Shown in pieces: positions 34,473-46,119 of a stretch of 64,000 nt of DNA. The notes under the pieces were generated by a model. The model had not been told where the DNA came from. It searched no databases and saw only the letters and a program-made list of their open reading frames with translations. The first letter of the stretch is position 1. Every line of letters starts with the position of its first letter. The DNA is from Massariosphaeria phaeospora. Lineage: Eukaryota; Ascomycota; Dothideomycetes; Pleosporales. The stretch covers positions 186,001 through 250,000 of the forward strand of contig JAADJZ010000035.1 of the NCBI GenBank assembly GCA_011032825.1, written 5' to 3'. Made by a program: the position numbers and the translations under genes.

Positions 34473-37400
34473 CTACGACGCCTTCTGTACCCTCCTTTTA
34501 GGGTTCGTGGCCGGCGTTCGCTTCTTTGGGCTCATCTTTGGGGACTCGCCCTCGATGTACTTGAGCAGCTCCTCTATGTTGCGCTGGTCGACGCGATTTG
34601 TGCCTCTAGTCGGGGCCGTCGTGTCACCTGTTGTGTGGCCGATGGATGCCTGCGGCCGGAGTGCGTTTCTTCCGGTTAACTGCACACGTCGGAGGCGTCC
34701 CTTTGCTAGATCCTGGAGCTGCTTAGCTTGGACAACGGCGCTTTGCGTCAGTTGCACCAGCCAGCTCTCGGCTTCCTTTGTGTTACGGTCCTCGGCCCCG
34801 AGCACCGAGTTGAAGATGTTGTACGACTCGCGCATGCGGTTGACAGCCCCTCGCATGTCTTTATCCAGAGCCAAAGCCTGGGCAAGTTGGAAAAGGAGTG
34901 TCGCTGTGTTGATCGAGTTCTTGCCAGATACCTCTTCACAGATGACCAGTGACGCTTCGAACCAAACACGAGATTCGGAGAAATTTTTCATGGACTGGAG
35001 CATTACGGCAGCGTTGTTCAGGGTCGTGATCGAGTCGGGGTGGTCAGGGCCATAGATGATTTTCCATAGCTCAAGCGCGTGACGAACGTAAGCGAGCGCC
35101 GATTTCGAGTTGCCAGTAGCATGTTCAAACAGGGCGAGATTGAGATAGTTGAGCACCGTGTCGGCATGGTCAACACCAAGAGTCCGCTCCGATATAATGA
35201 CAGCCTTATGCGCAAGTTCAAGGGCGGAGGCCTTGTCCTCTAGGGTGAAGAGGAGATTCGAGAGGGTGGTGTATGCGCGGGCTACTTCTGGGTGAAGAAC
35301 ACCGTAGATTTGCTCGTGTAGCTGAAGAGACTCGAGAAGGAGCTCCTGTCCGAGCTCTTTTTGGTCCTGGGCAACCGACATACGACCAGCTTCCAGCGCT
35401 TCCTCTGCCAAAAGGCTCTTGGGCGAGGCTTCCTTGACAATCGGAACAATGTTAAGAACATCGTCTGCGTGGAATGTCTGTGGAGGGTGAGCGGTTGTAG
35501 GGCTCTCTGCACGTGGCGGAGAAGCGTTCTTGTTCTTCTTCTTCTTGCTCGAAGTCGAGTGGCCATTGGTCATAGGGGCGCCATTGGCGTCCGCAGCGGT
35601 ACCATTGGTCGTGTGCTTCGAGAAACTATAATCCTTGCTTTCCAGTTGGAAGCCCAGCTTTAGACAAACTTCTCGGAGAAGCTGTAGTTGTTTGCCTGTT
35701 TCGATCCAAGAATCGCCAAGGTCGTAGCGGTATCTAAGAGCGACTTGATCGTAAACATCCTTCTTCAGATTTTCGGGTGTAAGCTTCTCAAAGCTGAAGT
35801 CAACTTCCGGGTACATCGGTCTCAAGCTGGTATCGATTTCAGCAGTAGGTTTGGCGTTCAACTCGCTGCCAAGAAGACAGTTCAACAAGTGAGCGGCGCA
35901 AGAAGCAGCGAACGGTGCAGCAACATTGCGCAGTTTTGAATTTGCGAAATGCTTGAAGCCACGAGCGATCATCTCCTGGATAGCCAGGCGCTTCAACGCC
36001 TGGAGTCGCTGATCTTCGTTGTCAGAAAGCTCCGCGAGCTTGCCCAGATAGCGAATGTTGATCCCTCGTTTGTGCAAGAGAGTGCTTAGTGACTGGCCGT
36101 CCATTGGAAAGCCAACTTCGCCCTCTTTAAGATCCTGGACAAGTTGAGGGAGGATGTCTGATGAGAGATGATTGCAGACGGCCCGGACTTCGGCTTCGTC
36201 CTTGGTCCATTCCTCTTTGTCCGCCTCTGATTGAGGTTGCTGGCCACAGAATACATCCGGGTTGAGGGTAAAGTTGAATCCAGCAATGTCCACATGACCT
36301 TGATCGCTAGCCTCGGCATCTTCCGACTTCTCCTCAGAGTCTTTTGATTCAGTACCAACAATTGCCTTTTCGTCTGACTCGTCTTTCTCTGTTTTTGGTT
36401 CAGTACCAACAACTGCCTTTTCGTCAAACTCGTCTTTCTCTGTCTTTGATTCAGCACCAACAACCGCTTGTTCGTCAGACTCGTCTTTCTCTGTCTTTTC
36501 GTCAACACCCGGTTGAAAGCCTTTCTTCACCAATTCATTCTTGACATAGTCACGCAGTTTCAAACGGCCGTATGACTCAATGAGCTCCGGTCGGAGTGTT
36601 GCCATTCGGTGGGGGTAGTTTTTGTCTCTGGGCTTGGGCTCGCCATCCTTGCCGGGTTCGCTCCAGTGTTCCTCGACCCACGATACGTCGAGAGGCGTAA
36701 GTCGGTACAGATCAAGGGCATAACGCCTTCCGTCTGTGCCAATAAGACCTTTGGTCTCGACGCTTCCCTCCAGTTCATGCCGCACATCGTCCTTGTCCCA
36801 CACGGGATGCTTCTTGATGTGGAGCGCCTTCGATAACTGTTCGAAAAGGGGAACAAAAGACTTATCGTCAGCGACGATTTCTTTGCCCTCAACCGCGCCA
36901 TAGTCGATTTGGTGCTCTCCTGGGTCTCGCTGCTTGAAGATGCCAGGTACAATGCTCTGGCCAACAATGCGCTTTCCCAGATAGTCAACAACCACCGTGC
37001 CCGAAGTGAAAAGGCCTTGGATGTCGAGGTTGTTCACCGCACGGACACCTACAACGTCCTTGTTGACTGCGACCCGGGCAGCCTCATCTCCACCCTCGAC
37101 AACGAATGTGCCAACACCGTCGGCCCCAAAGGAGTAGAAGATGTTATTGTAAACAAAGATCTGGGCATCCCTGGCCTCGGTCGGGTTTAAAGGTGCGATT
37201 TCACCGCGAGCGACAAGCATGGCTCCGCGGGTCGCAGCGTCGTTGTAGTCGGCGAAGAGCTTTGACGTGAGCCGTTCCCGGAAAACACGATCCTGCACGG
37301 CCTCCTTTGGCATCTCTCGAGTCGATTGGAATTCCTCGTTCCAGTCTCGCAGAGTCTCGGTGTTCTCGACACCGGAGATCAAGTAACTCTCTTGTGTCCG

Positions 37401-38559
37401 TGCAAGGTCAGATTGATGCGTAGTGTGCGACGAGTTCGGGGCTGGGACGAGCCACGGGTTAGCCGGAATGGCGTTGGAAAGTTGGAAGATGGTGAGCAAC
37501 TCCTTCTTCGCGTTATACTCTAGTAGCGATCGGAATGACGAGCTGAACGACGGCGAGATGTCTTCAAGAAGTGTGAGCAGGGAGTGGGCGGAGTGGCCCT
37601 TGGGCGCTTGGCGGGGAAGAGGGTCAAATTTGATGTTGGTGGACCTGTTCACATAGAAGCCGGCAACGTGTGCTGTTATCTGGTGCTGTTCGCCCTCGTT
37701 TGTAGTGACCTGCAGATACAAGAGGTGGCCCTTTGACCGCAGGTGGTATGGTGGCGGGTTCCAGGGCGATACCGAGATGGTCTTGATGGTCTTGGGCGCG
37801 GGTTCTAGCGGTGGCGGAAGCAGCGTCTTTATAGCTCCCGGCGCTTTGAAGTCGTAGTCTGTGAGGGGGGTCTGTCCCACGTTCTCCTCGTCGTCCTTGG
37901 GCTTCTCGGAGTCGTCCGGCAGCGGCATCACCGTGTCGTGCAGGGAGAGGCCAGCCATGATGCCTTGGAGGGCGTCGGTACGGTCGCCGGCAGCACCAAT
38001 GAGCTCCCGCACGCGGATGACGTGCATCCTTGCCTCCCTTTCCGTGTATGCGTCCTCGACCAGGGTCAGTTCCGAGCCCTCCTTGAGCCCAGAAACCTCG
38101 GACAGCTCGACAAAGTCGTTGATCCGTTGTCCTTCATGTTCGAGGTGGAAGCACGAATACTGGAAGGTGTGCGGCATCTCGATGATGGACTGGCGCAGGT
38201 CCTGGACCTGGTCCGAGGTCGAGATGGGGATCTTCGTCTGGTACGGCTCGTGGGGGAGCTTGATGGTGACGTCGAAGAAGCCTGCGTTCTGTGAGCTTCA
38301 ATGGGCCTCCAAAACAGTGCTCTCCACTACATACTGGCATGGTGGCCATTGGTGGTGGCATCGTCTCCCGCAGACTCGGGCACGGCTGTCTGCTCGGCGG
38401 CGGCGGCGGCCTCGGGGACCTCTGTTGCACGGCAATGGTTAGCCATGAGCTGTATCACGCGGAGTCGCGCACGAAGCCGGTGTGTTGGGGGGACAGGCGG
38501 ACAGGTGTCGGCGTGGAGAACTCACCAGGTTTCGAAGCGTCATGGTTGCTAGCGGCCAT
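34473..38559 (-). CDS. CLU1: Clustered mitochondria protein CLU1 (eIF3-associated Tif31)
   Basis: Exons 38559-38526, 38421-38335 and 38281-34473 give 1309 residues, close to yeast Clu1 (about 1277). CLU proteins are cytosolic RNA-binding proteins that keep mitochondria dispersed and associate with eIF3 and mRNAs for mitochondrial proteins. The long last exon begins with a ubiquitin-like CLU N-domain (FFDVTIKLPHEPYQTKIPIS), then the CLU domain, the central domain and a C-terminal run of TPR repeats (about residues 1000-1200; LALFEHATGNSKSALAYVRH is one helix pair). The first two small exons encode an acidic Ala-rich leader and are supported by clean GT-AG introns of 104 and 52 nt that join in frame. 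An internal 17-residue tandem repeat lies in the middle. The gene is divergent from a mitochondrial AAA ATPase. Confidence 0.95.
36346..36498 (-). repeat. 51-bp coding minisatellite in CLU1
   Basis: Three tandem 51-bp units encode 17-residue acidic repeats beginning KTEKDE and ending near VVGTES, with a few substitutions between copies. The unit length is a multiple of three, so copy-number change would keep the frame. Confidence 0.93.
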
Positions 38560-39294
38560 GGCGGCGGTGCGGTGATGCAGAGATGGAGAAACAATTGCAG
38601 CCCCAGAACAGACACGGCGGCACTGAAGAGGAGGAGCGGCGTCAGGACAGATAGAATACAAAAGGGGGCATTAATGTACAGTGTCAATGGCGCGCGCGAA
38701 GCTGGGGGACTTCGGATGAGAAGAAACCACGACGTCGCTGTCACCAGCGTGCACAAGATAACTTTTTTACGGAAGGCCCGCTATTTTCCCGCTAGGCCGA
38801 AAGCACCCGAAATCCCCCGGCACCGCGCAGGCCTGCTCCTCCAGCCCGCCAGACTGGTGGCAGCTCGACGTCCTCACTTCCGCGCGCTCGCATGTCTGTC
38901 TCTCCCTCGCGGTGCCGCCTTCGCGCTGCGCTGCGGCGTCTGTCCGGCGCTGCAAGCAAGCATAGATGCAGCTGCCCGGCGCGCCTGAGCTGGCTTCGGG
39001 CTACTGGCAAACGGACGCGCACGGACACAACAGAGGCCTGAAATCTCCAGCTCAAGCTCTCCCTCGGGACTCTCACTCTGTCATGGCTGTTGACAGCGCG
39101 CAGGGCCGCCACTTCTTCTACATCTCTCCTCCCCGCTGTCACGCTGCTTTTCCTTGCCGTCGCATGTCCATCTCCCACTGGCCTTTCCGGGGTCCTCGCC
39201 CATTGAGCGCTCAGACCGCGACTCCTACCGGCACGCGCACCGGCACCCTCACGCGACACGTCTGACGCGGGCCGCCGCCGCCGCCCGTGTAATA
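38560..39294. promoter_or_regulatory. Bidirectional promoter region of CLU1 and the AAA ATPase
   Basis: This 0.73-kb interval separates the two start codons and must hold both promoters. It is GC-rich with pyrimidine tracts and no TATA box, as is typical of housekeeping fungal genes. Confidence 0.65.
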
Positions 39295-41124
39295 ATGCCA
39301 CTGTTGCGACCGGTTTCGACGACGGCGGCCATTGCGCGCTCCAGTGTCACGTTTCAACGTCCTCCGTTTCGCCTCTGGCACCGCCGCCCACTGGCTGGCC
39401 CTGTAGCCTTCTTGCGCAATGCGCCTGCACCACCGTTGTGCCGCGCCCTCACTGGCCAGACCGGCCCCCCAACGCCTGGCAACGACGCGCCGAATCCCGT
39501 CGACGATGCTACTGAAGGTGCTAACAAGCACGAACGCGAAACCCGTGGCAATGCTCGTGCTCGTGCTCGATCCAAGTGGAAAGACACTGCCTTCAAGATG
39601 TTCGAGTCCGCCGCGACCACGGGAGCGTCCATATGCATCCTCGGTCTCGTCGGCTATAGTTACACACGCTACTACAAGTACATGGTGCTAGAAAAGATCG
39701 AAAATGCGTTCCGCCCCGGCGACCCCGTGTTGGAACTTGCTGCGTTTGGCAAGGAAGTGCCCAGGGACGATAGCCCAAGAGTGGATGACGAAATCAACGC
39801 ATATGAGCGTTGGATCCCCCGTGTTGAGCAAGACAGGATTGACAAAGTGGTTAGTGGCCGTGACCGCGGCCGCTATCACCTCCTGATGGGCGAAAAAGGA
39901 ACCGGCAAAAGCTCAATGTTGATCGATGCGATGGCCAAAATCGACGGCGAGGGCGTGGCCATGATGGAAGCCCACGCAGACCCGGAGATCTTCAGGATCA
40001 GGCTCGGTAGGTGTTTGGATTTTGAGTTTCACGAAGACAACATTGGGGCTCTGTTCTCCATCCGAGGGCCTCGCGACGCCTCGGCTCTTCTGGATATTGA
40101 ACGCGCTTTCAACAAGCTTGAAAAAGTGGCTTTGAAACGACGAGAAACTGTAGGACGTCCTCTGATCATGATCATCAACCAAGCACATATGATTCGGGAT
40201 GACGAAAACGGTCGCGATCTCATTGAGCTCATCCAGCAGCGAGCAGAGCAGTGGGCAGCAGCGAATCTAGCTACTGTCATCATCAATTCGGACAAATATT
40301 GGGTGTATGAGAGACTAAAGCAGCATGCGACGAGGATGGAAGTCACCCAGGTAACCGATCTTCCCAAGAACCGTGCTATACAAGCTCTCAAGAACTACCG
40401 AATGAAGTATTGGAAGGAAACGACCGAGGACTCGATCCTGGAAGAAGTCTATGACAAGATAGGAGGCCGTCTTACCTTCTTGAACAGGGTTGCAAAGTCG
40501 AGAGATATGGTGGTCATGTGCGATAAGATCTGCAGCATGGAGAAAACATGGTTCCTGAACAACTGCGGGATTCTCGGTGAAGAGATGGACGACGACGTCA
40601 TGGATCAGCAGAAGTACGCGGTACGCACTCCCACTCTTGTTTCAACCAACCTCCCGTGACTTGAACTGATTTTTCAACAGTCCACAGCCATGGTACTCGC
40701 AGCAGCACTTTGTCAAAAGGCTAAGGAAATGGACGAGACGTACTGCCCAGAAAATGGCCACATCCTACCTGCATTCCCGCTACACAGAGCGCGCCAGATC
40801 ATGACTCGAGCAGACTTCATCCGCCAGCACCACGACCTTTCCATCTTTGCTATCGACACCAACGCTATGGTACGGGCCGATAGTGTTCCCATGCAGCGTG
40901 CTTTCAACGAAGTCTGTTCCGAGCCCGAATTCGAAAAGTATCTTGAGGCCACTCTCGAGCGGATTAATGGTATCGAGTCGCTTGGACGTACCAAAGAGCT
41001 TACATTCAAAGACCTTTGGGATGGCGGCAAGTACAAGATCACGACTAAGGACCGAAAAGGCAATGTTCAGGGAGAGGTGGAAATGGAGACGGTGGAGGGA
41101 AAGAAAGAAGACGACGACGACTAG
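39295..41124 (+). CDS. Mitochondrial-type AAA+ ATPase with single N-terminal membrane segment
   Basis: Exons 39295-40620 and 40681-41124 (60-nt intron) encode 589 residues. The N-terminus is rich in Arg, Ala and Ser without acidic residues, like a mitochondrial presequence. A membrane segment (SICILGLVGYSY, about residue 107) follows. The ATPase domain has Walker A GEKGTGKSS (about residue 202) and a Walker B-like hydrophobic stretch PLIMIINQAHMI (about residue 288). The C-terminal third (after the intron) is helical and ends in an acidic tail. It resembles the fungal ORC/AAA-like ATPases annotated with a C-terminal winged helix. Substrate and role are unknown. An upstream in-frame ATG (39154) would disrupt the presequence, so 39295 is preferred. 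Confidence 0.82.
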
Positions 41125-41859
41125 ACGAGCGCCTGATTTGGGTATGATAACGATCGGACGGTTCAGGAACGGGTTCTCTCTGGTACTCGGGCCAGTACGA
41201 CGGTTTGTACGATACTAACAGGGGTGGTTGGATGCTGGAATGCTTCCAGTCGGTGTTTTTGGACGGCTGTGGGCGGAACCCTTTCCAACGTAGAGATACC
41301 CTTCCCTTGTATTCACTTCCCTGCTCTTCTGACGTGCACTTTGTTAGGCTGGTAATTCTTAAATGCACTATTCTGCGATGCTTTGCGCTAGGCGTTGCGA
41401 CATGATCATATTCAAGCGCGTAGAGCTTCCCCATCTACCGAGGGCCAATGCCTGGTGCGAACTTCACTGCCCTTGTAATATGCATTCATGTGCCGCTGCC
41501 TCGGACCGGCAACCGAACAGACGACATGCAAGCACCTGCAATCCTTTCCAACGACAACGGGCAGATTTACTCCGCGTGGACCCAAGCACATGCTACATTG
41601 AGGTGTGGACCCTTGCAACCACGAACAACCGGCAGCTCACGCCCTGGAAAGTCTGTCAAGAACCCGGCCCTCGGCTCAGCAACCGCTGCAATGATGTAAC
41701 TGTGTGCCACTCCCAGGGTAGCTGTTACTCTCGGTGTGCGGATCATCGCAGCCCGACTACAATTAAAAGAGATGGGGCTCCCACGTAGGTATCTATCGCG
41801 AGGCCATCGCTGTCGATTGACACTGCTCGCCCCGACCGACCCCAATTGAAGACATCGAC
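41125..41859. other. Intergenic region between AAA ATPase and MFS permease
   Basis: No gene or recognisable element. It contains the 3' flank of the ATPase and the promoter of the permease. Confidence 0.6.
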
Positions 41860-43453
41860 ATGGTCTCCACCCAGGACCCCAAAGACGATGCCTCCGCAGC
41901 GCATGAGCACCGCGTCGTCGACGCGACCAGCCTCGGTGGCCAGGCCTCCCACATCGATCCCGAGCGCCGCACGCTCGTCGAGAAGAGTCTGAAGCGCAAA
42001 CTGGACTCGCGATGCTCGCTCTTCGTTCTCATCTACATTATGAACTACCTCGACCGGAACAACATCGCGGCCGCGCGCCTCGGCGGGCTGCAGAAAGATC
42101 TCGGCATCGATTACAACCAGTACGCGACTTGTCTGAGCATTCGTACGTGACTACAAGCTGCTCTACTTCGTTGTGAGGAAGGACGTTGTTGGGACTGACC
42201 TCGTATGCTTAGTATATGTGGGCTACATCCTCATGCAAGTCCCGTCTAATATAATAATCAACCGTATCTCGCGGCCGTCCATCTACATCTCCGTCGCCAT
42301 GCTCCTGTGGGGCATGATTTCGACGCTCTCCGGCACCGTCGAAAACTTCGCCGGCATGGTCGCCGTGCGCTTCTTCATCGGCTTCGTCGAAGCCGCGTTT
42401 CTCCCCGGCGCGCTCCTCATCCTGTCCAAATGGTACACGCGCCGCGAACTCACGAAGCGCAACGCCATTCTCTTCTGCGGCAATCTCATCTCCAACGCCT
42501 TCTCGTCGCTGGTCGGCGCGGCGGTGCTGTCGAACATGGATGACACGCTGGGGCATCGCGGGTGGAGGTGGCTCTATTGGATCGAAGGCGCGGCGACGAT
42601 GGTGATTGCCATTTCTGCGGGCTTCATTCTGCCAGATCTACCGCATAACTCGCGCGGGTTTACCGCAGAGGAGCGCGCCGTGGCCGTGTGGCGCATGACC
42701 GAAGACGTGGGCGAGGCGGACGCAGATTCCGCCGAGCAGACTGCCTTCACCGGCCTCATCATGGCGGCCAAGGACGTGAAGATCTACGTCATGATGCTCA
42801 CCTTCACCGCCTACGTGGTCGGCCTGTCGTTCAACGCCTTCTTCCCGACGCTCACCGGCACCCTGGGCTTCGGCTACATCCCCACGCTGCTGATGAGCGC
42901 GCCGCCATGGGCCTTCTCCTGCGCCGTCTCGCTCGCCAACGCCTGGCACGCCGACCGCCAGCAAGAGCGCTTCTGGCACATTGTCGGCCCCATCTGCGTC
43001 GGCCTCGTCGGCTTCGTCGTCTCCATGAGCACCACCAACGTCGCGGCGCGCTACGTCGCGCTGTTCCTGCAGGCCTCGGCCTACGCCGGCTTCATCGTCT
43101 TCTACTCGTGGATCGCGTCGTCGTTTCCGCGGCCGCCGGCGAAGCGCGCCGTCGCCATCGCCATGGTCAACGCGTTCAGCCAGTTGGGGAACGTGGCTGG
43201 CAGCTATGTGTGGGGGTTGTCGGAGAATGGGTTCCGCAAGAGTTATGGCATTGTGACGAGTATGTTCGGGGTTACGATCGTGGGCTGCTGGGTGTTTAGG
43301 ACGATTTTGGTAAGCTTGAATAGGAAGATTGAGGAGGGGGAGAAGGCGTGGGAGACGGGGGGCGATGGGGCGGAGCAGCAGACGGCCATGACGGAGGGTG
43401 TGACGGTGGAGGAGGGCACGAAGCTGCAAAGGGGGTTTAGATACTTGGTGTAG
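41860..43453 (+). CDS. MFS permease, anion:cation symporter type (allantoate/Dal5-like family)
   Basis: Exons 41860-42142 and 42213-43453 (70-nt intron) give 507 residues. Family members import organic anions such as allantoate, pantothenate, nicotinate or tartrate with protons. The first membrane segment contains LFVLIYIMNYLDRNNIAAAR, the ACS-family signature. Segments 2-4 follow with VAVRFFIGFVEAAFLPGAL and then KWYTRRELTKRNAI. About twelve hydrophobic segments are visible, divided by a central cytosolic loop at residues about 235-275. The C-terminus is hydrophilic and acidic. The substrate cannot be predicted. The 3' third is very GC-rich. Confidence 0.92.
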
Positions 43454-44333
43454 ATAGAGTATGCAGGAACGATGGACGTGGCTACGAAGACAGATGCAAG
43501 TCTGGGCGGATGCAGAACGGACCTTTAACTGGTGTAGACTCCCAAAAGTGAGTGCTGTTTTGGAATCTCGAGCGTGGATCTTCGGATATTGATAGATCGA
43601 AGCAGAACGCCTTCAGTACGGCTCGGCTCCCACCCCCATGGCTTAAATCGCTTCCAATACGCACGCACCTACATGCCTCTACCTAGCCTAGTTACATATA
43701 TATACAAGCTCTGTTTATAACTACCTAGTGCTCGATGCAGGACGAGTTGAGTTGCGTTATTGCATCTCTTCCCCTCCCTTCGCCAGCCTGCCTGGCTGAG
43801 CCAGTTGCGTACATTTGCTCCGCTGCGCTCCGCTACCCAGCAGTAAGTTTCTACTTCTCTCTATCCCCTGCCTGCCGCCGTTTCACGCACACACACACGT
43901 CGTCTGAAGCGTGCCATACGATACGATACAATACGACACGATACGTAGCAGGTATACCGTATCTGCACTGCTCGCGGCTTGTCTTTCTTTATATTCGTTG
44001 AAACTTGAAACTTGAACCTTGAAACGCCTCCTGCCCCAACACCGACTGGATGACATTATTTATTGTTAGGCGGGCGTGTCGTATCGTATCGAGGCCAACG
44101 ACTGGACTGGACGGACTGACTGTTGACTGACTGTTGCAGTGGTAGTGGTCGGTTGACTGAGGTTGGCGGTCGGTGAGATGTATGGCTTGGCTTGTCTGGA
44201 TATCGATGATGGATACGAGTCTTAGAGCAGAACTTGCCTTGCTGCTCGTGTACATGTATATATATATACAGATCGTGTAGCCTGAACACGATAGCGATAC
44301 CGCGGAGGAGAATTGTATGCGGCCACGAGTTTT
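43454..44333. other. Intergenic region downstream of the MFS permease
   Basis: No gene was recognised. The region contains short ACGAT/ATACG-like repeats near 43915-43945 and the mirrored CGTATC type near 44078-44095. These might allow a weak hairpin over about 150 bases. Confidence 0.4.
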
Positions 44334-44778
44334 CTCAGCCCCAAGTTGAGAAGACACGCGATTGGGCGTGAAACAGCCAGAACCCGACCCGAAAGAGAAG
44401 TTTTCCTTCCTGTGTCCAGCAGAAACCGTGCATATTACCAAGTCCTCCACTAGATAAAATATGCAAACCGCGTGTGTTACCCACGAAGAATCAAGCCAAC
44501 ACCGCTCATAATATCTTCGTGACTAGACCAGGCAAGAGAATGTGCCCGGTTATATGCAGCTGGGACTTTTTTCTCATATCTAAAGTTGAAAAGACATGCG
44601 ATTGGGCGTGAAGCAGCAAGAACCTGACAGAGAAGTTTTCCGGCGTCTAACAGAACCGTGCATATTACCAAGTCCTCCCAATAGCAGAAATATCCAAACC
44701 GCGTGTGTGTTACCCACGAAGAATCAAACCAACACCGCTCATAATGTCTTCGTGACCGGACCGGGCAAGAGATGTGCC
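44334..44778. repeat. Imperfect tandem duplication, two copies of about 210 bp
   Basis: Copy 1 is about 44334-44547 and copy 2 about 44574-44778, in direct orientation with a 230-240 bp offset. Conserved blocks include GCGATTGGGCGTGAA, CCGTGCATATTACCAAGTCC, GTGTTACCCACGAAGAATCA and CCAACACCGCTCATAAT. Copies differ by scattered substitutions and small indels. The right copy ends about 37 bases before the stop codon of the neighbouring minus-strand gene, so both copies lie in its 3' flank. No coding or tRNA signal was found in the unit. Confidence 0.85.
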
Positions 44779-44814
44779 GCCCCCAAAGAGATGTGCCGTC
44801 CCCAGTGCGTGCGC

Positions 44815-46119
44815 CTAAACAAAAAAAGTCCTCGCGCCCTTCCCTGACTGCCCGTCGTGATGACTGACGTCGTCCCCACTCTCGCCGAACTCGATGCGCA
44901 CCTCGTTGGTCTGCATAATCTTGCCCTTGTCTGCTCGCGCCTCGCCCAAGATGCTCTTGTCGCTGCCCTCGTCATCTTTGGGCTTGTCGCCGTAAGCCTC
45001 GATCTGTGTCTTGACTCGCCCCGCGCTACTGATCACTCCACCGCTCTTCGATCGGTTCGTCAGGCGGAATGTGTTTCTGATTCCTTGGCTGCGGCTGCGG
45101 CTGCGACTTCCACTGCCGCTCCGGGATGATACTTCCTTGGCGAGGAGGCGGAGAAAGGGGACCGAGGCTGCGACGATGATGATGCTGGATTCGGCGAGGC
45201 CCCAGATGAGAACGGAGCCGATGTTGTAGGTGAAGTCGGTCCAGGTTCCGATCAATGGTAAGTACGTGGTCTTCACTATGCAGGCGACACCGGCTCTGTA
45301 GAGAAGGGTTAGTTGGCAACTATGGGAATGGTGTTTCGGGAAGACTGACAGACAGCCCATGCTCATTGCAGCGATGAGACTGGATTTCTGGCGTTTGTTC
45401 ATTTGGAGCTTGCCGATGATAAGCCAGGGGCATATGGCAAGGAGAATGTCCATGAGTGCGGAGTAGGCTAGTCATACGAATCAGCTCAGATCTGAATAAC
45501 GCAAGGTAAAATGGGTCCCGGTCGATGTACGTACCTCCTACAAAAATGGAGAAATAGATGACTATGCGGTTGTCCCAGCACTTCCCGGGCAACGTGAGAT
45601 TCCAAAGTTTCTCGATAGGCGAGCATTGCGCAAAGGTCATGGCTGCAACGGCCCACATGCTGGCATTGGTCGTTACGATGACGAACCAGATAATCCACTT
45701 GTGCCATGGCACTGCGGTAAGGCGGAGGAGCGTGACGCAGAAAGACGTCTTTGCTGTGGGCATTGCGAGCAGAGCGAAGAACTCGCCGAGGTACATGTAC
45801 TTTACGCCGGTGACGAGTTTGACCATGTCGGCGTCAACAAAGTGCAGGCCAATGCCGTAACCGACAGAGGCATGGAGCAGAGCCGTGTAGATTACTACGA
45901 AAACCTGTGATGGCTGTTAGTATTCGGGATGCATTCTCTTTGTAGATGATAACTCCAAAAAGAATGTCTTACCCATGATAGCGCGAGGAGCCAGTCATCC
46001 CAGCCAAACAGCTTCGAATATCGCCGTTTGCAAAACCAGCGCAGTATCATGAACAGGAGGGGGATGATGGTCAGAACCCAGAGCGCCACGATGATCGTTG
46101 GACCGTTCGAGTCGGCCAT
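44815..46119 (-). CDS. Integral membrane protein with fungal rhodopsin-like (PTH11-related) domain
   Basis: Exons 46119-45973, 45904-45535, 45467-45350 and 45295-44815 give 371 residues; introns are 68, 67 and 54 nt. The protein has seven predicted membrane segments. The motif KLFGWDDWLL after the first helix is the hallmark of this large fungal family. It also has conserved Cys in CSPIEKLWN and GKCWDNR, and the seventh helix sits near LIWGLAESSIIIVAASVP. Family members are putative GPCR-like sensors of surface or chemical cues, but most have no known ligand; this one has no CFEM domain. The C-terminal tail contains an Arg/Ser/Gly-rich stretch and acidic Asp/Glu residues. It shares its upstream region with the P450 gene, which is transcribed away from it. 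Confidence 0.87.
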
